Below, one piece after another: positions 25,233 to 33,484 of a stretch of 64,000 nucleotides of DNA (position 1 is the first letter of the stretch; each line of letters starts with the position of its first letter). This stretch comes from Acidobacteriaceae bacterium (GTDB taxonomy: Bacteria > Acidobacteriota > Terriglobia > Terriglobales > Acidobacteriaceae). A model generated the notes under the pieces. That model was not told the DNA's origin, searched no databases, and was given only the letters and a program-made list of their open reading frames with translations. The DNA lies in assembly GCA_003132405.1 (NCBI GenBank), contig PKXQ01000150.1:42584-106583 (forward strand), given 5' to 3'. A program made the position numbers and the translations under genes.

Positions 25233-26219
25233 ATGAAAGCAGTGCTCAAATATTCCATCGTAGTTCCCCTGCACAATGAGCAGGAGAACGTCACTGATCT
25301 CTACGCGCGGCTTAAATCCGTGATGGAGGCGAGTGGCGAGACGTTCGAAATGGTGCTGGTCGATGACGGCTCCATCGACGGCACGTTCTCATTGCTTAAG
25401 GAAATTGCCGCCGTCGACAGCCGCGTGACCGTGGTTAAGCTGCGGCGCAATTTTGGCCAGACCGCCGGCTTGGCCGCGGGCTTCGACCATGCTCGCGGCG
25501 AATACATCATCGCGATGGACGGCGACCTGCAGCATGATCCTGCCGACATTCCGCTGTTTCTCGAGAAAATTGCAGAGGGCTACGACATCGTCAGCGGATG
25601 GCGCAAGAACCGCGTGGATAATTTCTGGATGCGGCGCATCCCGTCGCGTTGCGCCAATTGGCTGATGGCGAAGCTGAGCGGTGTAGATATTCACGACTTC
25701 GGCACAACGTTCAAAGCTTACCGGCGTGAGATCCTGGGCCAAGTTCCCCTTTACGGTGAGCTTCACCGCTTTATTCCAGCGCTTGCATCGTGGCATGGCG
25801 CGTCGATCATCGAAGTGCCGATTAAGAACGTGAACCGGGAGCGCGGCGCCTCGCATTACGGCATCTCGCGAACCTTCCGCGTCTTCTTCGACCTGATCAC
25901 CATCCGCTTCCTGCTGAAATATCTTTCGCGGCCGTTGCACTTTTTTGGCACGCTCGGGATGTTCAGCATTTTCGCGGGCAGCGGGATCTCGGGCTGGCTG
26001 ATTTTTGAGAAGCTTCTGCATCACTCAGATGTTATGTACCAGCACGGTCCGCTCATGATGTTCTCCGCCGTGCTTCTGTTGGCTGGCCTCAACATGCTGG
26101 CCGTTGGTCTGCTAGGAGAAATGCAGGTGCGTCACTACCATGAACCCACGCAGCGCGCCCCCTACTCGATCGATCGAGTGCTGCGGGCGCAAAGCGAAGA
26201 GAGCACCATTTCGGAATAA
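25233..26219 (+). CDS. Polyprenyl-phosphate-type glycosyltransferase (GT2) with two C-terminal helices
   Basis: A 328-residue protein. GT-A domain: SIVVPLHNEQENV, DDGSIDGT, RRNFGQTAGLAAGFDHA, MDGDLQHDP (DxD-type metal site), SGWRKNR. Two hydrophobic helices follow at about 235-260 and 275-300. This is the layout of GtrB/ArnC/DPM1-like enzymes that load a sugar onto undecaprenyl phosphate at the membrane. The ATG coincides with a TATAAT-like stretch, and no good ribosome binding site is seen. Whether it belongs to the trehalose operon is unclear. Confidence 0.85.
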   Translation: MKAVLKYSIVVPLHNEQENVTDLYARLKSVMEASGETFEMVLVDDGSIDGTFSLLKEIAAVDSRVTVVKLRRNFGQTAGLAAGFDHARGEYIIAMDGDLQHDPADIPLFLEKIAEGYDIVSGWRKNRVDNFWMRRIPSRCANWLMAKLSGVDIHDFGTTFKAYRREILGQVPLYGELHRFIPALASWHGASIIEVPIKNVNRERGASHYGISRTFRVFFDLITIRFLLKYLSRPLHFFGTLGMFSIFAGSGISGWLIFEKLLHHSDVMYQHGPLMMFSAVLLLAGLNMLAVGLLGEMQVRHYHEPTQRAPYSIDRVLRAQSEESTISE

Positions 26220-26223
26220 TGGC

Positions 26224-26318
26224 AGAGGTTAGAGGTCAGATTGCAGAGGTAAGAGGCGAAATTGCCAATCAGTAGTTGTCGGAAGATTTTCACCTCTGCA
26301 ACCTGACGTCTCACCTCT
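26224..26318 (+). repeat. Inverted repeat built of AGAGGT-like units
   Basis: The left arm (26224-26250) and right arm (26292-26318) match 24 of 27 positions when one is inverted. Both are strings of 7-base units such as AGAGGTT, AGAGGTC and AGAGGTG. They enclose 41 bases and sit between the glycosyltransferase stop and the next gene. Confidence 0.85.
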
Positions 26319-26352
26319 GACCTTATCAGAGCGCTATAATTTCCACGCAGCC

Positions 26353-27546
26353 ATGCCCACCACAACCCAATACGAATTGCGCCTGGCCGGCCGCATGTCG
26401 CGCCTCGGCACTGAAACTGCCTTCGAGGTCCTGAACCGCGCTCGTGCGCTTGAAAAGCAGGGCAAAGAGATCATTCACCTCGAAATAGGCGAGCCCGACT
26501 TCGACACTCCGTCCAACGTCATCGAGGCCGGGGTCAACGCCCTTCACAAAGGATGGACGCACTATGGCCCCGCCGCTGGTCTCCCCGAACTGCGCCAGAC
26601 TATCGCGGACTACGTCAGCCGCACCCGCAATGTGCCGGTTTCGAGTGACGAAGTGGTTGTAGTCCCTGGTGGCAAACCAATTATTTTCTTTACCATCCTC
26701 GCTCTAATTGAACAGGGAGATGAAGTCATTTATCCCAATCCCGGCTTCCCCATCTACGAGTCGATGATCAATTATTCTCTTGGCAAAGCGGTTCCCATTC
26801 ATTTGCGAGAAGAACGCGACTTTTCTGTTGACGTCAAAGAACTGGCATCTCTGATCACTGACCGCACCAGGCTGATCATCCTCAACTCGCCTCACAATCC
26901 CACCGGAGGCGTACTAACAAAAAAAGATATTCTCGAAATCGCCGAGGCCATCGGCGACCGCAACATCATGATTCTCTCCGACGAAATCTACAGCCGGCTC
27001 ATCTTCGAGGGCGAGGATTTCTCCATCATGAGTGTCCCCGGCTTCAAAGAGCGCACCATTCTGCTGGACGGATTCTCGAAGACCTACGCCATGACGGGAT
27101 GGCGCATGGGTTACGGTGTAATGCGTCCCGATCTGGCTACGCACGTGGCGCGCCTTAATACCAACTCAATTTCCTGCACCGCCAGCTTCACCCAGATTGC
27201 AGGGATCGAGGCGCTGCGCGGCGATCAATCGTCTGTCGACAAGATGAACGCCGAATTCAAACGTCGCCGTGATGTTTTTGTCGCCGGATTGAACAAGATC
27301 AAAGGCTTCTCCTGCCGCCTGCCTAAAGGCGCGTTCTACGCCTTCCCCAACATAACGAAGACCGGCTGGCCCTCCAGGAAACTTGCGGATGCTCTGCTCG
27401 AAGAAGCCGGCGTAGCGTGCCTCTCCGGCACCGCGTTCGGCGCCTTTGGAGAAGGATATTTGCGTTTCAGCGTGGCTAATTCGCTGGAGAATTTGAACGG
27501 GGCCCTGGCTCGGATAGAGGACTGGGCGGCAAAGAACCTGCGATAG
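26353..27546 (+). CDS. Class I/II PLP-dependent aminotransferase
   Basis: A 397-residue fold-type I aminotransferase, closest in look to aspartate/alanine-type enzymes. Motifs: IHLEIGEPDFDTP, HYGPAAGLPELRQTIADY, NSPHNPTGGVL, DEIYSRLIFEG, the PLP-Lys region GFSKTYAMTGWRMGY, and LRFSVANS for the carboxylate-binding Arg. The substrate is not certain. TATAAT lies at 26335-26340, only 13 bases before the ATG, so the mRNA may have a very short leader. Confidence 0.88.
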   Translation: MPTTTQYELRLAGRMSRLGTETAFEVLNRARALEKQGKEIIHLEIGEPDFDTPSNVIEAGVNALHKGWTHYGPAAGLPELRQTIADYVSRTRNVPVSSDEVVVVPGGKPIIFFTILALIEQGDEVIYPNPGFPIYESMINYSLGKAVPIHLREERDFSVDVKELASLITDRTRLIILNSPHNPTGGVLTKKDILEIAEAIGDRNIMILSDEIYSRLIFEGEDFSIMSVPGFKERTILLDGFSKTYAMTGWRMGYGVMRPDLATHVARLNTNSISCTASFTQIAGIEALRGDQSSVDKMNAEFKRRRDVFVAGLNKIKGFSCRLPKGAFYAFPNITKTGWPSRKLADALLEEAGVACLSGTAFGAFGEGYLRFSVANSLENLNGALARIEDWAAKNLR

Positions 27547-27644
27547 CGGTCTAAATAGACCGGTGGGACCATTAAACGGTTGCGGGAAGGTACAATGCTT
27601 TAGTCACGCAGAAGACGATCAATATTTATCTTGATTTGCCTTGA

Positions 27645-27654
27645 TTACATGTAA
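27645..27654 (+). promoter_or_regulatory. Palindrome TTACATGTAA, possible antitoxin operator
   Basis: A perfect 10-base palindrome overlaps a -10-like TAAAAT (27652-27657), about 20 bases before the RHH antitoxin start. RHH antitoxins usually repress their own promoter by binding such short palindromes. Confidence 0.45.
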
Positions 27655-27675
27655 AATGGTCATGAGAAGGCAATT

Positions 27676-27921
27676 ATGCCCGCCACCAAGACCGTGAAGA
27701 CCAAGAAGTTCACTCCTGAGATCGACGGCAAGCTTTACGATGAGTTCGTGGCGGTTGCCGAGCGCAACGGGCAAACGAAGCGGCATGTTCTCGAAGAGGC
27801 GCTTCGGTTCTACCTCCACAATGTTGTTCCGTCGCAACACCTGGTTCGCCGCGAAGTGATGGATGCCTTTGAACAGTCCGTAGCTCGCAACCGCGACCTG
27901 CTGCAGCGCCTCGCGAAGTAA
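27676..27921 (+). CDS. Ribbon-helix-helix antitoxin (partner of Doc)
   Basis: An 81-residue protein starting MPATKTVKTKKFTPEIDGKL. The stretch ID-GKLYDEFVAVAERNGQTKRHVLEEALRFYL reads as a strand-helix-helix DNA-binding fold, and the C-terminal tail (about 50-81) would wrap the toxin. GAAGG precedes the ATG. It is 8 bases upstream of the Doc-type toxin. Doc toxins are best known with Phd antitoxins; an RHH partner is less usual. Confidence 0.72.
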   Translation: MPATKTVKTKKFTPEIDGKLYDEFVAVAERNGQTKRHVLEEALRFYLHNVVPSQHLVRREVMDAFEQSVARNRDLLQRLAK

Positions 27922-27929
27922 AACGCCCG

Positions 27930-28304
27930 ATGTCCGATTACCTCACGGTAGCGGAAATCTACCGGATGCAGCACCGGTTGATCGAGATATTCGGCGGTCT
28001 CCACGGCATCCGAGATAAGGGCGCTATAGAGGCCGCCGTTTTTCGTCCGCAAACCGGCTATTACAATTCCATCGAAGAAGAAGCAGCCGCGCTGATGGAA
28101 TCGCTCGGCAACAACCATGGCTTCCTTGACGGCAATAAACGCATTGCGTTCACTGCGACCGATGTTTTCTTGCGGCGCAATGGTTTCTACATCGAGGTCG
28201 AAGGAGCGGATGGATACTCGTTCATTAATGGCTCGATGGAGCGGAACAAATTCCGCTTTGCCGAAATTCTCGACTGGATTCAACAGCACATTAAGTCGCT
28301 CTAA
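27930..28304 (+). CDS. doc: Doc/Fic-family toxin
   Basis: A 124-residue death-on-curing protein. The active-site motif reads HGFLDGNKRIA, fitting the Doc form HxFx(D/N)GNKR. The N-terminus DYLTVAEIYRMQHRLIEIFGG and GIRDKGAIEAAVFRPQTGYY are typical. Known Doc enzymes phosphorylate elongation factor Tu and stop translation. Paired with the RHH gene just upstream. Confidence 0.9.
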   Translation: MSDYLTVAEIYRMQHRLIEIFGGLHGIRDKGAIEAAVFRPQTGYYNSIEEEAAALMESLGNNHGFLDGNKRIAFTATDVFLRRNGFYIEVEGADGYSFINGSMERNKFRFAEILDWIQQHIKSL

Positions 28305-28381
28305 GTCTGCTTAAACAGTTTTCTTCCTTTCATCTTCCGTTGAGACCCCTCCACCCAGATTTGGTGTAAACTTCTGCGGCC

Positions 28382-29164
28382 ATGACTAACATCGATAAGC
28401 ACCCCGCTGGTACCTTCTGCTGGATCGAACTCCACACCACCGACCAGGCCGCTGCGAAGACCTTCTACGGCTCTCTGTTTGGTTGGGCGTCGCACGACAA
28501 TCCGATGGGCCCTAGCGACTACTACACGGAATTCAAACTTCAGGGGCGCGAAGCCGCCGCCGCATGCACGCTGCGTCCCGATGAGAAATCGCAGGGCATC
28601 CCTCCTTATTGGATGATTTACATCAGCGTCGACAACGCGGACGTGGCTGCCGCCAAAGCGCAGCAACTTGGAGGCAAGACTTTTGGCCCCGCTTTCGACG
28701 TGATGGATGCAGGCCGGATGGCGGTCGTCCAGGATCCGACCGGCGCAGTTTTCTGTGTATGGCAGGCGAACAAAAACGCCGGAATCGGAATCGCCCAGGT
28801 AGATGGCACGCTCTGTTGGGCCGACCTGAGCACACCGGATCCAAAGCGCGCCTCCGATTTCTACTCTGGCCTTTTTGGGTGGCAGCTGATTATCGATCCG
28901 AAAGATCCGTCCGGTTACGTGCATATCAAGAATGGCGAGCACCACATCGGAGGCATTCCTCCAGCGTCTTATCGCCAGCCTGGAATGCCGGCGCACTGGA
29001 TGGCCTACTTCCAGGTCGATGACGTCGACGCCACAGCCAATAAGGCGAAAGAGCTGGGCGCGAAGCTGTACTTGCCGCCGATGACGATGGAGGGTGTCGG
29101 CCGCATGTCAGTAATCGCCGACCCGCAAGGCGCGGCATTTTCGATCTTCAAATCGGCGCGGTGA
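28382..29164 (+). CDS. VOC (glyoxalase/bleomycin-resistance-like) protein, two domains
   Basis: A 260-residue protein with two beta-alpha-beta-beta-beta modules. The first starts AGTFCWIELHTTDQAAAKTFY, the second GTLCWADLSTPDPKRASDFY; both contain a GLFGW-type turn, and each ends with VVQDPTGAVFCVWQA or VIADPQGAAFSIFKS. The fold family includes glyoxalases and hydroxylases; I cannot name a substrate. The ATG at 28382 starts the first domain directly. It is flanked by toxin-antitoxin pairs. Confidence 0.85.
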   Translation: MTNIDKHPAGTFCWIELHTTDQAAAKTFYGSLFGWASHDNPMGPSDYYTEFKLQGREAAAACTLRPDEKSQGIPPYWMIYISVDNADVAAAKAQQLGGKTFGPAFDVMDAGRMAVVQDPTGAVFCVWQANKNAGIGIAQVDGTLCWADLSTPDPKRASDFYSGLFGWQLIIDPKDPSGYVHIKNGEHHIGGIPPASYRQPGMPAHWMAYFQVDDVDATANKAKELGAKLYLPPMTMEGVGRMSVIADPQGAAFSIFKSAR

Positions 29165-29204
29165 GCCAAAGCACGGTCCACCTTGGTTGGTGAACGGAAT
29201 CCTC

Positions 29205-29239
29205 TATGTATCTACAATATAGATACGTAGTGATATACT
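29205..29239 (+). promoter_or_regulatory. mazEF promoter overlapping an inverted repeat
   Basis: GTATCTA (29208-29214), five bases, TAGATAC (29220-29226) is a perfect 7+7 inverted repeat. TCTACA (29211-29216) and TATACT (29234-29239) with 17-base spacing fit -35/-10 boxes. The repeat covers the -35 and would suit self-repression by MazE or MazEF. Confidence 0.6.
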
Positions 29240-29266
29240 ATGTCTAAATGTGAGGAGTCGTTCATC

Positions 29267-29515
29267 ATGAGAACGCAAATGGTCAAATGGGGCAATAGTC
29301 TTGCCGTGCGCATTCCCAAAGCGGTCGTTGAAGAGGCCAAGCTGAAAGAAGGCGACGCGCTTGAGATTGAAGCGCCCGCCGAGGGGCGCGTGGAACTGCA
29401 CCGCGCCAGTCGAGTTCCAACGCTGGCGCAACTCGTCTCCCAAATCACTCCCGAGAACCGCTATGCGGAAGTCTCTGCTGGCGCGGCGGTAGGGAAGGAA
29501 GTTGTGGAATGGTAA
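29267..29515 (+). CDS. mazE: MazE-type (AbrB/SpoVT fold) antitoxin
   Basis: An 82-residue protein starting MRTQMVKWGNSLAVRIPKAV, the classic swapped-hairpin DNA-binding motif, with LKEGDALEIEA next. The C-terminal part from about 45 is the toxin-binding tail. GAGGAG nine bases upstream supports ATG 29267 over an earlier in-frame ATG. It overlaps mazF by seven bases. Confidence 0.88.
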   Translation: MRTQMVKWGNSLAVRIPKAVVEEAKLKEGDALEIEAPAEGRVELHRASRVPTLAQLVSQITPENRYAEVSAGAAVGKEVVEW

Positions 29516-29850
29516 GCTCCTACGTTCCCGACGCTGGAGACATCATAATGATGGATTTTGATCCGCAAGTTGGCCGCGAACAGGCCAAGCGGCGTCCAGC
29601 ATTGGTGTTGACGGATCAGAGCTACAATCGCGCCAGCGGCCTGGCGATCGTTTGCCCTCTGACGAGCAAGCGCAAACCCTATCCCTTTGCGCTACCCATC
29701 AGGTTTGATGAGGTCGACGGCGCAATTCTGGTGGATCAGTTAAAGAGCATGGATTGGAGTGGTCGAAAGGCAAAATTTCGCGCCAAGGCTGAGTCCGCTT
29801 TAGTCGGCAGGGTTCGTCAGTATATTGCAGTGCTGCTCGTGCTTCGGTGA
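29509..29850 (+). CDS. mazF: MazF-type mRNA interferase toxin
   Basis: A 113-residue toxin: YVPDAGDIIMMDFDPQVGREQAKRRPALVLTDQSYN holds the conserved GDI...P..GREQ..RRPALVL pattern, and ICPLTSKRKPYPF and ILVDQLKSMDW follow. Known members cut mRNA at short specific sequences. The start overlaps the end of mazE, so the pair is translated together. Confidence 0.92.
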   Translation: MVSSYVPDAGDIIMMDFDPQVGREQAKRRPALVLTDQSYNRASGLAIVCPLTSKRKPYPFALPIRFDEVDGAILVDQLKSMDWSGRKAKFRAKAESALVGRVRQYIAVLLVLR

Positions 29851-29916
29851 ATAGACGGCTCGCCGTTTGCCTGACCGACGATCCGAATGGTAAAACCCTC
29901 CTGAGGATCTCCACTC

Positions 29917-32682
29917 GTGAAAAAGATCGCACTTCTCATTTCCCCGGCCCTTTGTACACTCTTCGTTATATTCGCGGTCGGTCACGCAGCTGATTATTCG
30001 CGACGCATCAATCTTCCGACCGGCAAAAGCCTTACGCTCCCGGTGCCCGGATTTATCGCCCGCACTAATAGCTTTCCCGCGACCATCGCGATTAGTCCCA
30101 ACGGCCGCTATGCTGCCCTGCTCAATCAGGGATACGGCACGGAGCGGAGCGGCGGGCGGCAATCGATCGGCATTCTTGATCTGAGCAATAATCAGTTGCG
30201 CGATTTTCCTGACGATCGCCTGACGGACGAATACTCGACGCAACAAACGTATTTCATAGGCCTCGCGTTTTCGAGCGACGGCAAGCATCTCTACGCTTCC
30301 ATGGGATCGATCACCGATCCGACAGGCGAGAATCCAAAGAACACTGGCAACGGCATAGCGGTCTACAAGTTTGCGGCGGGCGAAGTGTCGCCCGAACACT
30401 TCATCAAGATTCCACCTCAGGCCATCGCGAAAGGGAAGAAAGTAGCATTCGGCCTGCGCAAGACTCCCGCCGGAACGGCGCTGCCGTACCCCGCAGGCTT
30501 TGCCGTGCTTCCAGGCCGTAAGAGCGACCGCCTGCTGATCGCCAACAATCTCGCGGACAATGTGGTACTTCTTGACGCCAAAATTGGGAAGATTGAAAAG
30601 TCATTCGACCTAAGCCGAAACCGCTACATTCCCAGTGAGTATCCCTATACAGTAATCGCCGATAAAGCAGGAACAAAGGCCTGGGTCAGCCTGTGGAACA
30701 GTTCCTCAGTTGCCGAATTGAATCTAGCAAAAGGCACGGTTGCCCGATGGTTGGATGTCACGAAACCGGCCGACCCCGTTGCGGCTAGCTCACATCCTAC
30801 AGCGATGGTTTTGAGCCCGAACGGTACCTTGCTTTATGTTGCCCTAAGCAATGCCGACTCGGTGATAGAGCTAAATCTGGACGATGGGTCCATCGACCAT
30901 ATCTACAGCACAAAACTCTTTGGCGGCGCTGTGCCCCAAGCCATCGCCCTCTCTAAGGATGACCGTCGTCTGTTTGTCGCGAGCGCTGGCCTCGACGCCG
31001 TCGCAGTATTTGGGGTTGGTGGTGTGGCTCACGGTTTCGAAGATCGAACGGAACTGCGTCCTGTCGGATTGATCCCCACCGAGTGGTATCCGAGTGCGCT
31101 TGCTGTCACTGGCAACGACCTGATCATCGCCACGGCCAAGGGCGAAGGCAGCGGTCCCAACAATATGCGGAACATCTTAGCGGGCGATCGCAAGAGAAAG
31201 GCCTATCCCTACATTCCGACGCTGATCGGCGGCTCGATCCAGCGCCTGAGCATTGAAGACATCAATAAGAATCTCGCCGCCTACACGCAACGGGTTGAAC
31301 AAGAGAATCTCTTGCGCTCTGACGGAGGCACGATCACATTCGCGAGCGGAGCGAATCCTATCCGCCACGTGATTTACATTCTGAAAGAGAATCGCACCTA
31401 CGACCAGATTCTTGGCGATCTGCCCGTTGGCGACGGCGACCCATCGCTAACAATATATGGCCAAGACATTACGCCCAATGAGCACAAACTGGCCCTGCAA
31501 TTCGGCGTGCTCGACAATTTCTACGACAGCGGAGAAGTTTCCGGCGACGGCCATCTCTGGTCGACCGCCTCGACTACTTCTGACTACAACGAAAAAGGTT
31601 GGCCCATCGCCTATCGTGGCAAAGAGCGCGCTTACGATTTCGGCGGGAGCGTGGCTGACGAAATTGCGCTGGAGGAGGGGATTCCCGACGTTGATGACCC
31701 AGGCACCGGTTTCCTTTGGGACAACCTCGCCCACAGCGGCCTCAGCTATCGCATCTACGGAGAATTCATCGCTGCAGTATGGTGCAAGAACGAAAAAGCA
31801 AAGTCGCCGACAGAGGGCACACCGTCGAGCTTTTCCGCCGCCTGTCCGGTGGCCGCGATTAATAAAGGCGCGCCACTGCCGCCAAACGTCGGTAATCCGC
31901 CGGGCGGGCCGAGCCCGTGGCCATGGCCGGTTCCGCAATTCAAGCGCATGCGTCCGACGAAGGCCGCGCTCCGCGATCACTACGATCCGCAATTTCCCGA
32001 CTTCAATACCGATTATCCGGACCAACTTCGCGCCGATGAATTTCTGCGTGAGTTTGCAGACTTTGTCAAAGCCAAGGGGAGCGGCAAAAAACTTCCACAA
32101 TTCGCGCTGCTCTATCTGCCGGACGATCACACCGGAGGCACACGCCCCGGCAAAGCTACGCCACAGGCGTCCGTAGCTGACAACGATCTGGCGGTCGGGC
32201 GAGTCGTTGATGCCGTTTCTCATAGCGCCTATTGGGATGACACGGCCATTTTTGTTCTGGAAGACGATGCGCAAGACGGCGCTGATCACGTCGACGCTCA
32301 TCGATCGACGACTCTGGTCATCAGCAAATATGCGCCGCGCCTGCCGCAAACTTTCGTCGACCACAGTTTCTATACGACGGCCAGCGCCATTCATACGATG
32401 GAGGCTCTGCTTGGCCTCGGGCCGATGAATCTCTTCGACGCGCACGCGCCGCTGATGGCGCCCCTTTTCGCCGGCCCCGGAACGCAGCCGGCATATGAGG
32501 TTGACGGCAAGAATCTGCGCAGCGGCCTCATCTATCTTGTGAATGAAAAAAACGCGCCCGGAGCCAAGCAATCGTCGCAGATGAATTTTTCGCGTCCCGA
32601 TGCAGTCGATGCGAAAAAGCTGAACGCGATTCTGTGGGAGGATGCAAAGGGCGATGTTGCGATGCCGACGACGAGGCGATAA
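29917..32682 (+). CDS. Exported beta-propeller/phosphoesterase fusion protein
   Basis: A 921-residue protein with a GTG start (TGAGGA upstream) and a signal peptide (about 1-24, FAVGHAADY). Residues about 40-450 are a YncE-like beta-propeller, with repeated blades such as IAISPNGRYAAL, MVLSPNGTLLYVAL and IALSKDDRRLFVAS. Residues about 485-900 are a PF04185-type phosphoesterase: VIYILKENRTYDQILGDL, SGDGHLWSTAS, DDHTGGTRPG, VLEDDAQDGADHVDAHR. Such enzymes include phospholipase C and acid phosphatases. The substrate is unknown, and the gene stands alone. Confidence 0.85.
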   Translation: MKKIALLISPALCTLFVIFAVGHAADYSRRINLPTGKSLTLPVPGFIARTNSFPATIAISPNGRYAALLNQGYGTERSGGRQSIGILDLSNNQLRDFPDDRLTDEYSTQQTYFIGLAFSSDGKHLYASMGSITDPTGENPKNTGNGIAVYKFAAGEVSPEHFIKIPPQAIAKGKKVAFGLRKTPAGTALPYPAGFAVLPGRKSDRLLIANNLADNVVLLDAKIGKIEKSFDLSRNRYIPSEYPYTVIADKAGTKAWVSLWNSSSVAELNLAKGTVARWLDVTKPADPVAASSHPTAMVLSPNGTLLYVALSNADSVIELNLDDGSIDHIYSTKLFGGAVPQAIALSKDDRRLFVASAGLDAVAVFGVGGVAHGFEDRTELRPVGLIPTEWYPSALAVTGNDLIIATAKGEGSGPNNMRNILAGDRKRKAYPYIPTLIGGSIQRLSIEDINKNLAAYTQRVEQENLLRSDGGTITFASGANPIRHVIYILKENRTYDQILGDLPVGDGDPSLTIYGQDITPNEHKLALQFGVLDNFYDSGEVSGDGHLWSTASTTSDYNEKGWPIAYRGKERAYDFGGSVADEIALEEGIPDVDDPGTGFLWDNLAHSGLSYRIYGEFIAAVWCKNEKAKSPTEGTPSSFSAACPVAAINKGAPLPPNVGNPPGGPSPWPWPVPQFKRMRPTKAALRDHYDPQFPDFNTDYPDQLRADEFLREFADFVKAKGSGKKLPQFALLYLPDDHTGGTRPGKATPQASVADNDLAVGRVVDAVSHSAYWDDTAIFVLEDDAQDGADHVDAHRSTTLVISKYAPRLPQTFVDHSFYTTASAIHTMEALLGLGPMNLFDAHAPLMAPLFAGPGTQPAYEVDGKNLRSGLIYLVNEKNAPGAKQSSQMNFSRPDAVDAKKLNAILWEDAKGDVAMPTTRR

Positions 32683-32698
32683 ATTTCGGGCGATTCGA

Positions 32699-33037
32699 TT
32701 ACGCGATGACGGATACTTCGCCGTGGTGTTTATCCTTGCGAGCCGGCCTTACTGAAATTTCCACGTCTTGTCCGAGAGCGGTAAGAAAATCCATAAGGCG
32801 TTCGACGGAGAAGTTCCCCGAGCGATTGCGCATCAGCAAAGAGACGTGCGGCTGCTTGATGCCGAGGATTTTGCTCGCCGCGGCTTGCGTCAGGTTGCGC
32901 CCCTTGATGAGGCGGTAAATCTGGAGAGTGAGCTTTGTCTTCAGGAGTTCCTGTTCGGAATGCGGAAGATCGAGGTCCGCAAAAACATTGCCGCTGCTTT
33001 TTTCCGCCCGCATTGGGCTTGTCCTTTTCGCAGCCAT
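32699..33037 (-). CDS. higA: HigA-type XRE-family antitoxin
   Basis: A 112-residue protein starting MAAKRTSPMRAEK. The helix-turn-helix reads LTQAAASKILGIKQPHVSLLMRNRSGNFSVERLMDFL, and GQDVEISVRP is a tail typical of this group. It starts one base after the toxin stop. Toxin-first order is characteristic of higBA. The end converges with the phosphoesterase gene 16 bases away. Confidence 0.87.
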   Translation of the reverse strand: MAAKRTSPMRAEKSSGNVFADLDLPHSEQELLKTKLTLQIYRLIKGRNLTQAAASKILGIKQPHVSLLMRNRSGNFSVERLMDFLTALGQDVEISVRPARKDKHHGEVSVIA

Positions 33038-33038
33038 A

Positions 33039-33404
33039 TCAATTTTCCCTTCGTCGGTGGAGTCGTTCGGCCTCGGCCAGACGTTGATGAATGAGGTCGA
33101 GGTCGCGTTTCGGTGTAGCAATGCCGCGCTTCGATTTCTTTTGGAAGGCGTGCAGGACATAGATCGCTTCGGAGTAGCGGACCGTATAAACTGCACGCCA
33201 CGTGTTGCCGCTGTAGTCTGCGACTATTTCGAGCACAGATCCTCCGCCAAAACCTTTGAGCGGCTTGGCCGAGGGATCGGTTTCGCCCTGCTGCGCCGCG
33301 TAGAGGGCTTGGCCGATTTCGCGCCGGATCTGGCGCGGGAACCCGCGCAAGTCTCTCCGGCTCGGACCCACCCAAACAATCTGGCGCTCCGATTCTGCCA
33401 CCAT
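33039..33404 (-). CDS. higB: HigB-like (RelE/gp49 family) toxin
   Basis: A 121-residue protein. Motifs: IVWVGPSRRDLRGFPRQIRREIGQALYAAQQGE, KPLKGFGGGSVLEIV, WRAVYTVRYSEAIYVLHAFQKKSKRG. These are the family signatures of ribosome-dependent RNases. The 5' region between promoter elements and ATG is very short and has no clear ribosome binding site. Confidence 0.87.
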   Translation of the reverse strand: MVAESERQIVWVGPSRRDLRGFPRQIRREIGQALYAAQQGETDPSAKPLKGFGGGSVLEIVADYSGNTWRAVYTVRYSEAIYVLHAFQKKSKRGIATPKRDLDLIHQRLAEAERLHRRREN

Positions 33405-33409
33405 ATATG

Positions 33410-33427
33410 TATACGTCTATTAGTATA
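33410..33427 (-). promoter_or_regulatory. Inverted repeat at the higBA promoter
   Basis: TATAC (33410-33414), eight bases, GTATA (33423-33427), inverted. On the minus strand TATACT (33427-33422) can serve as a -10 a few bases before the toxin start. A likely site for HigA self-repression. Confidence 0.45.
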
Positions 33428-33484
33428 TAATATCAAGATGTTTTCACCATTGCACCCCCTTAGCTAAAATGACATTACTTGAGG

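Noticed and set aside
29208-29226. Phage or plasmid attachment site
   Set aside because: The inverted repeat fits a mazEF operator; there is no second copy, integrase or tRNA end beside it.
31447-32571. 374-residue minus-strand open frame
   Set aside because: Antisense shadow of the phosphoesterase domain; the composition is biased and no motif is visible.
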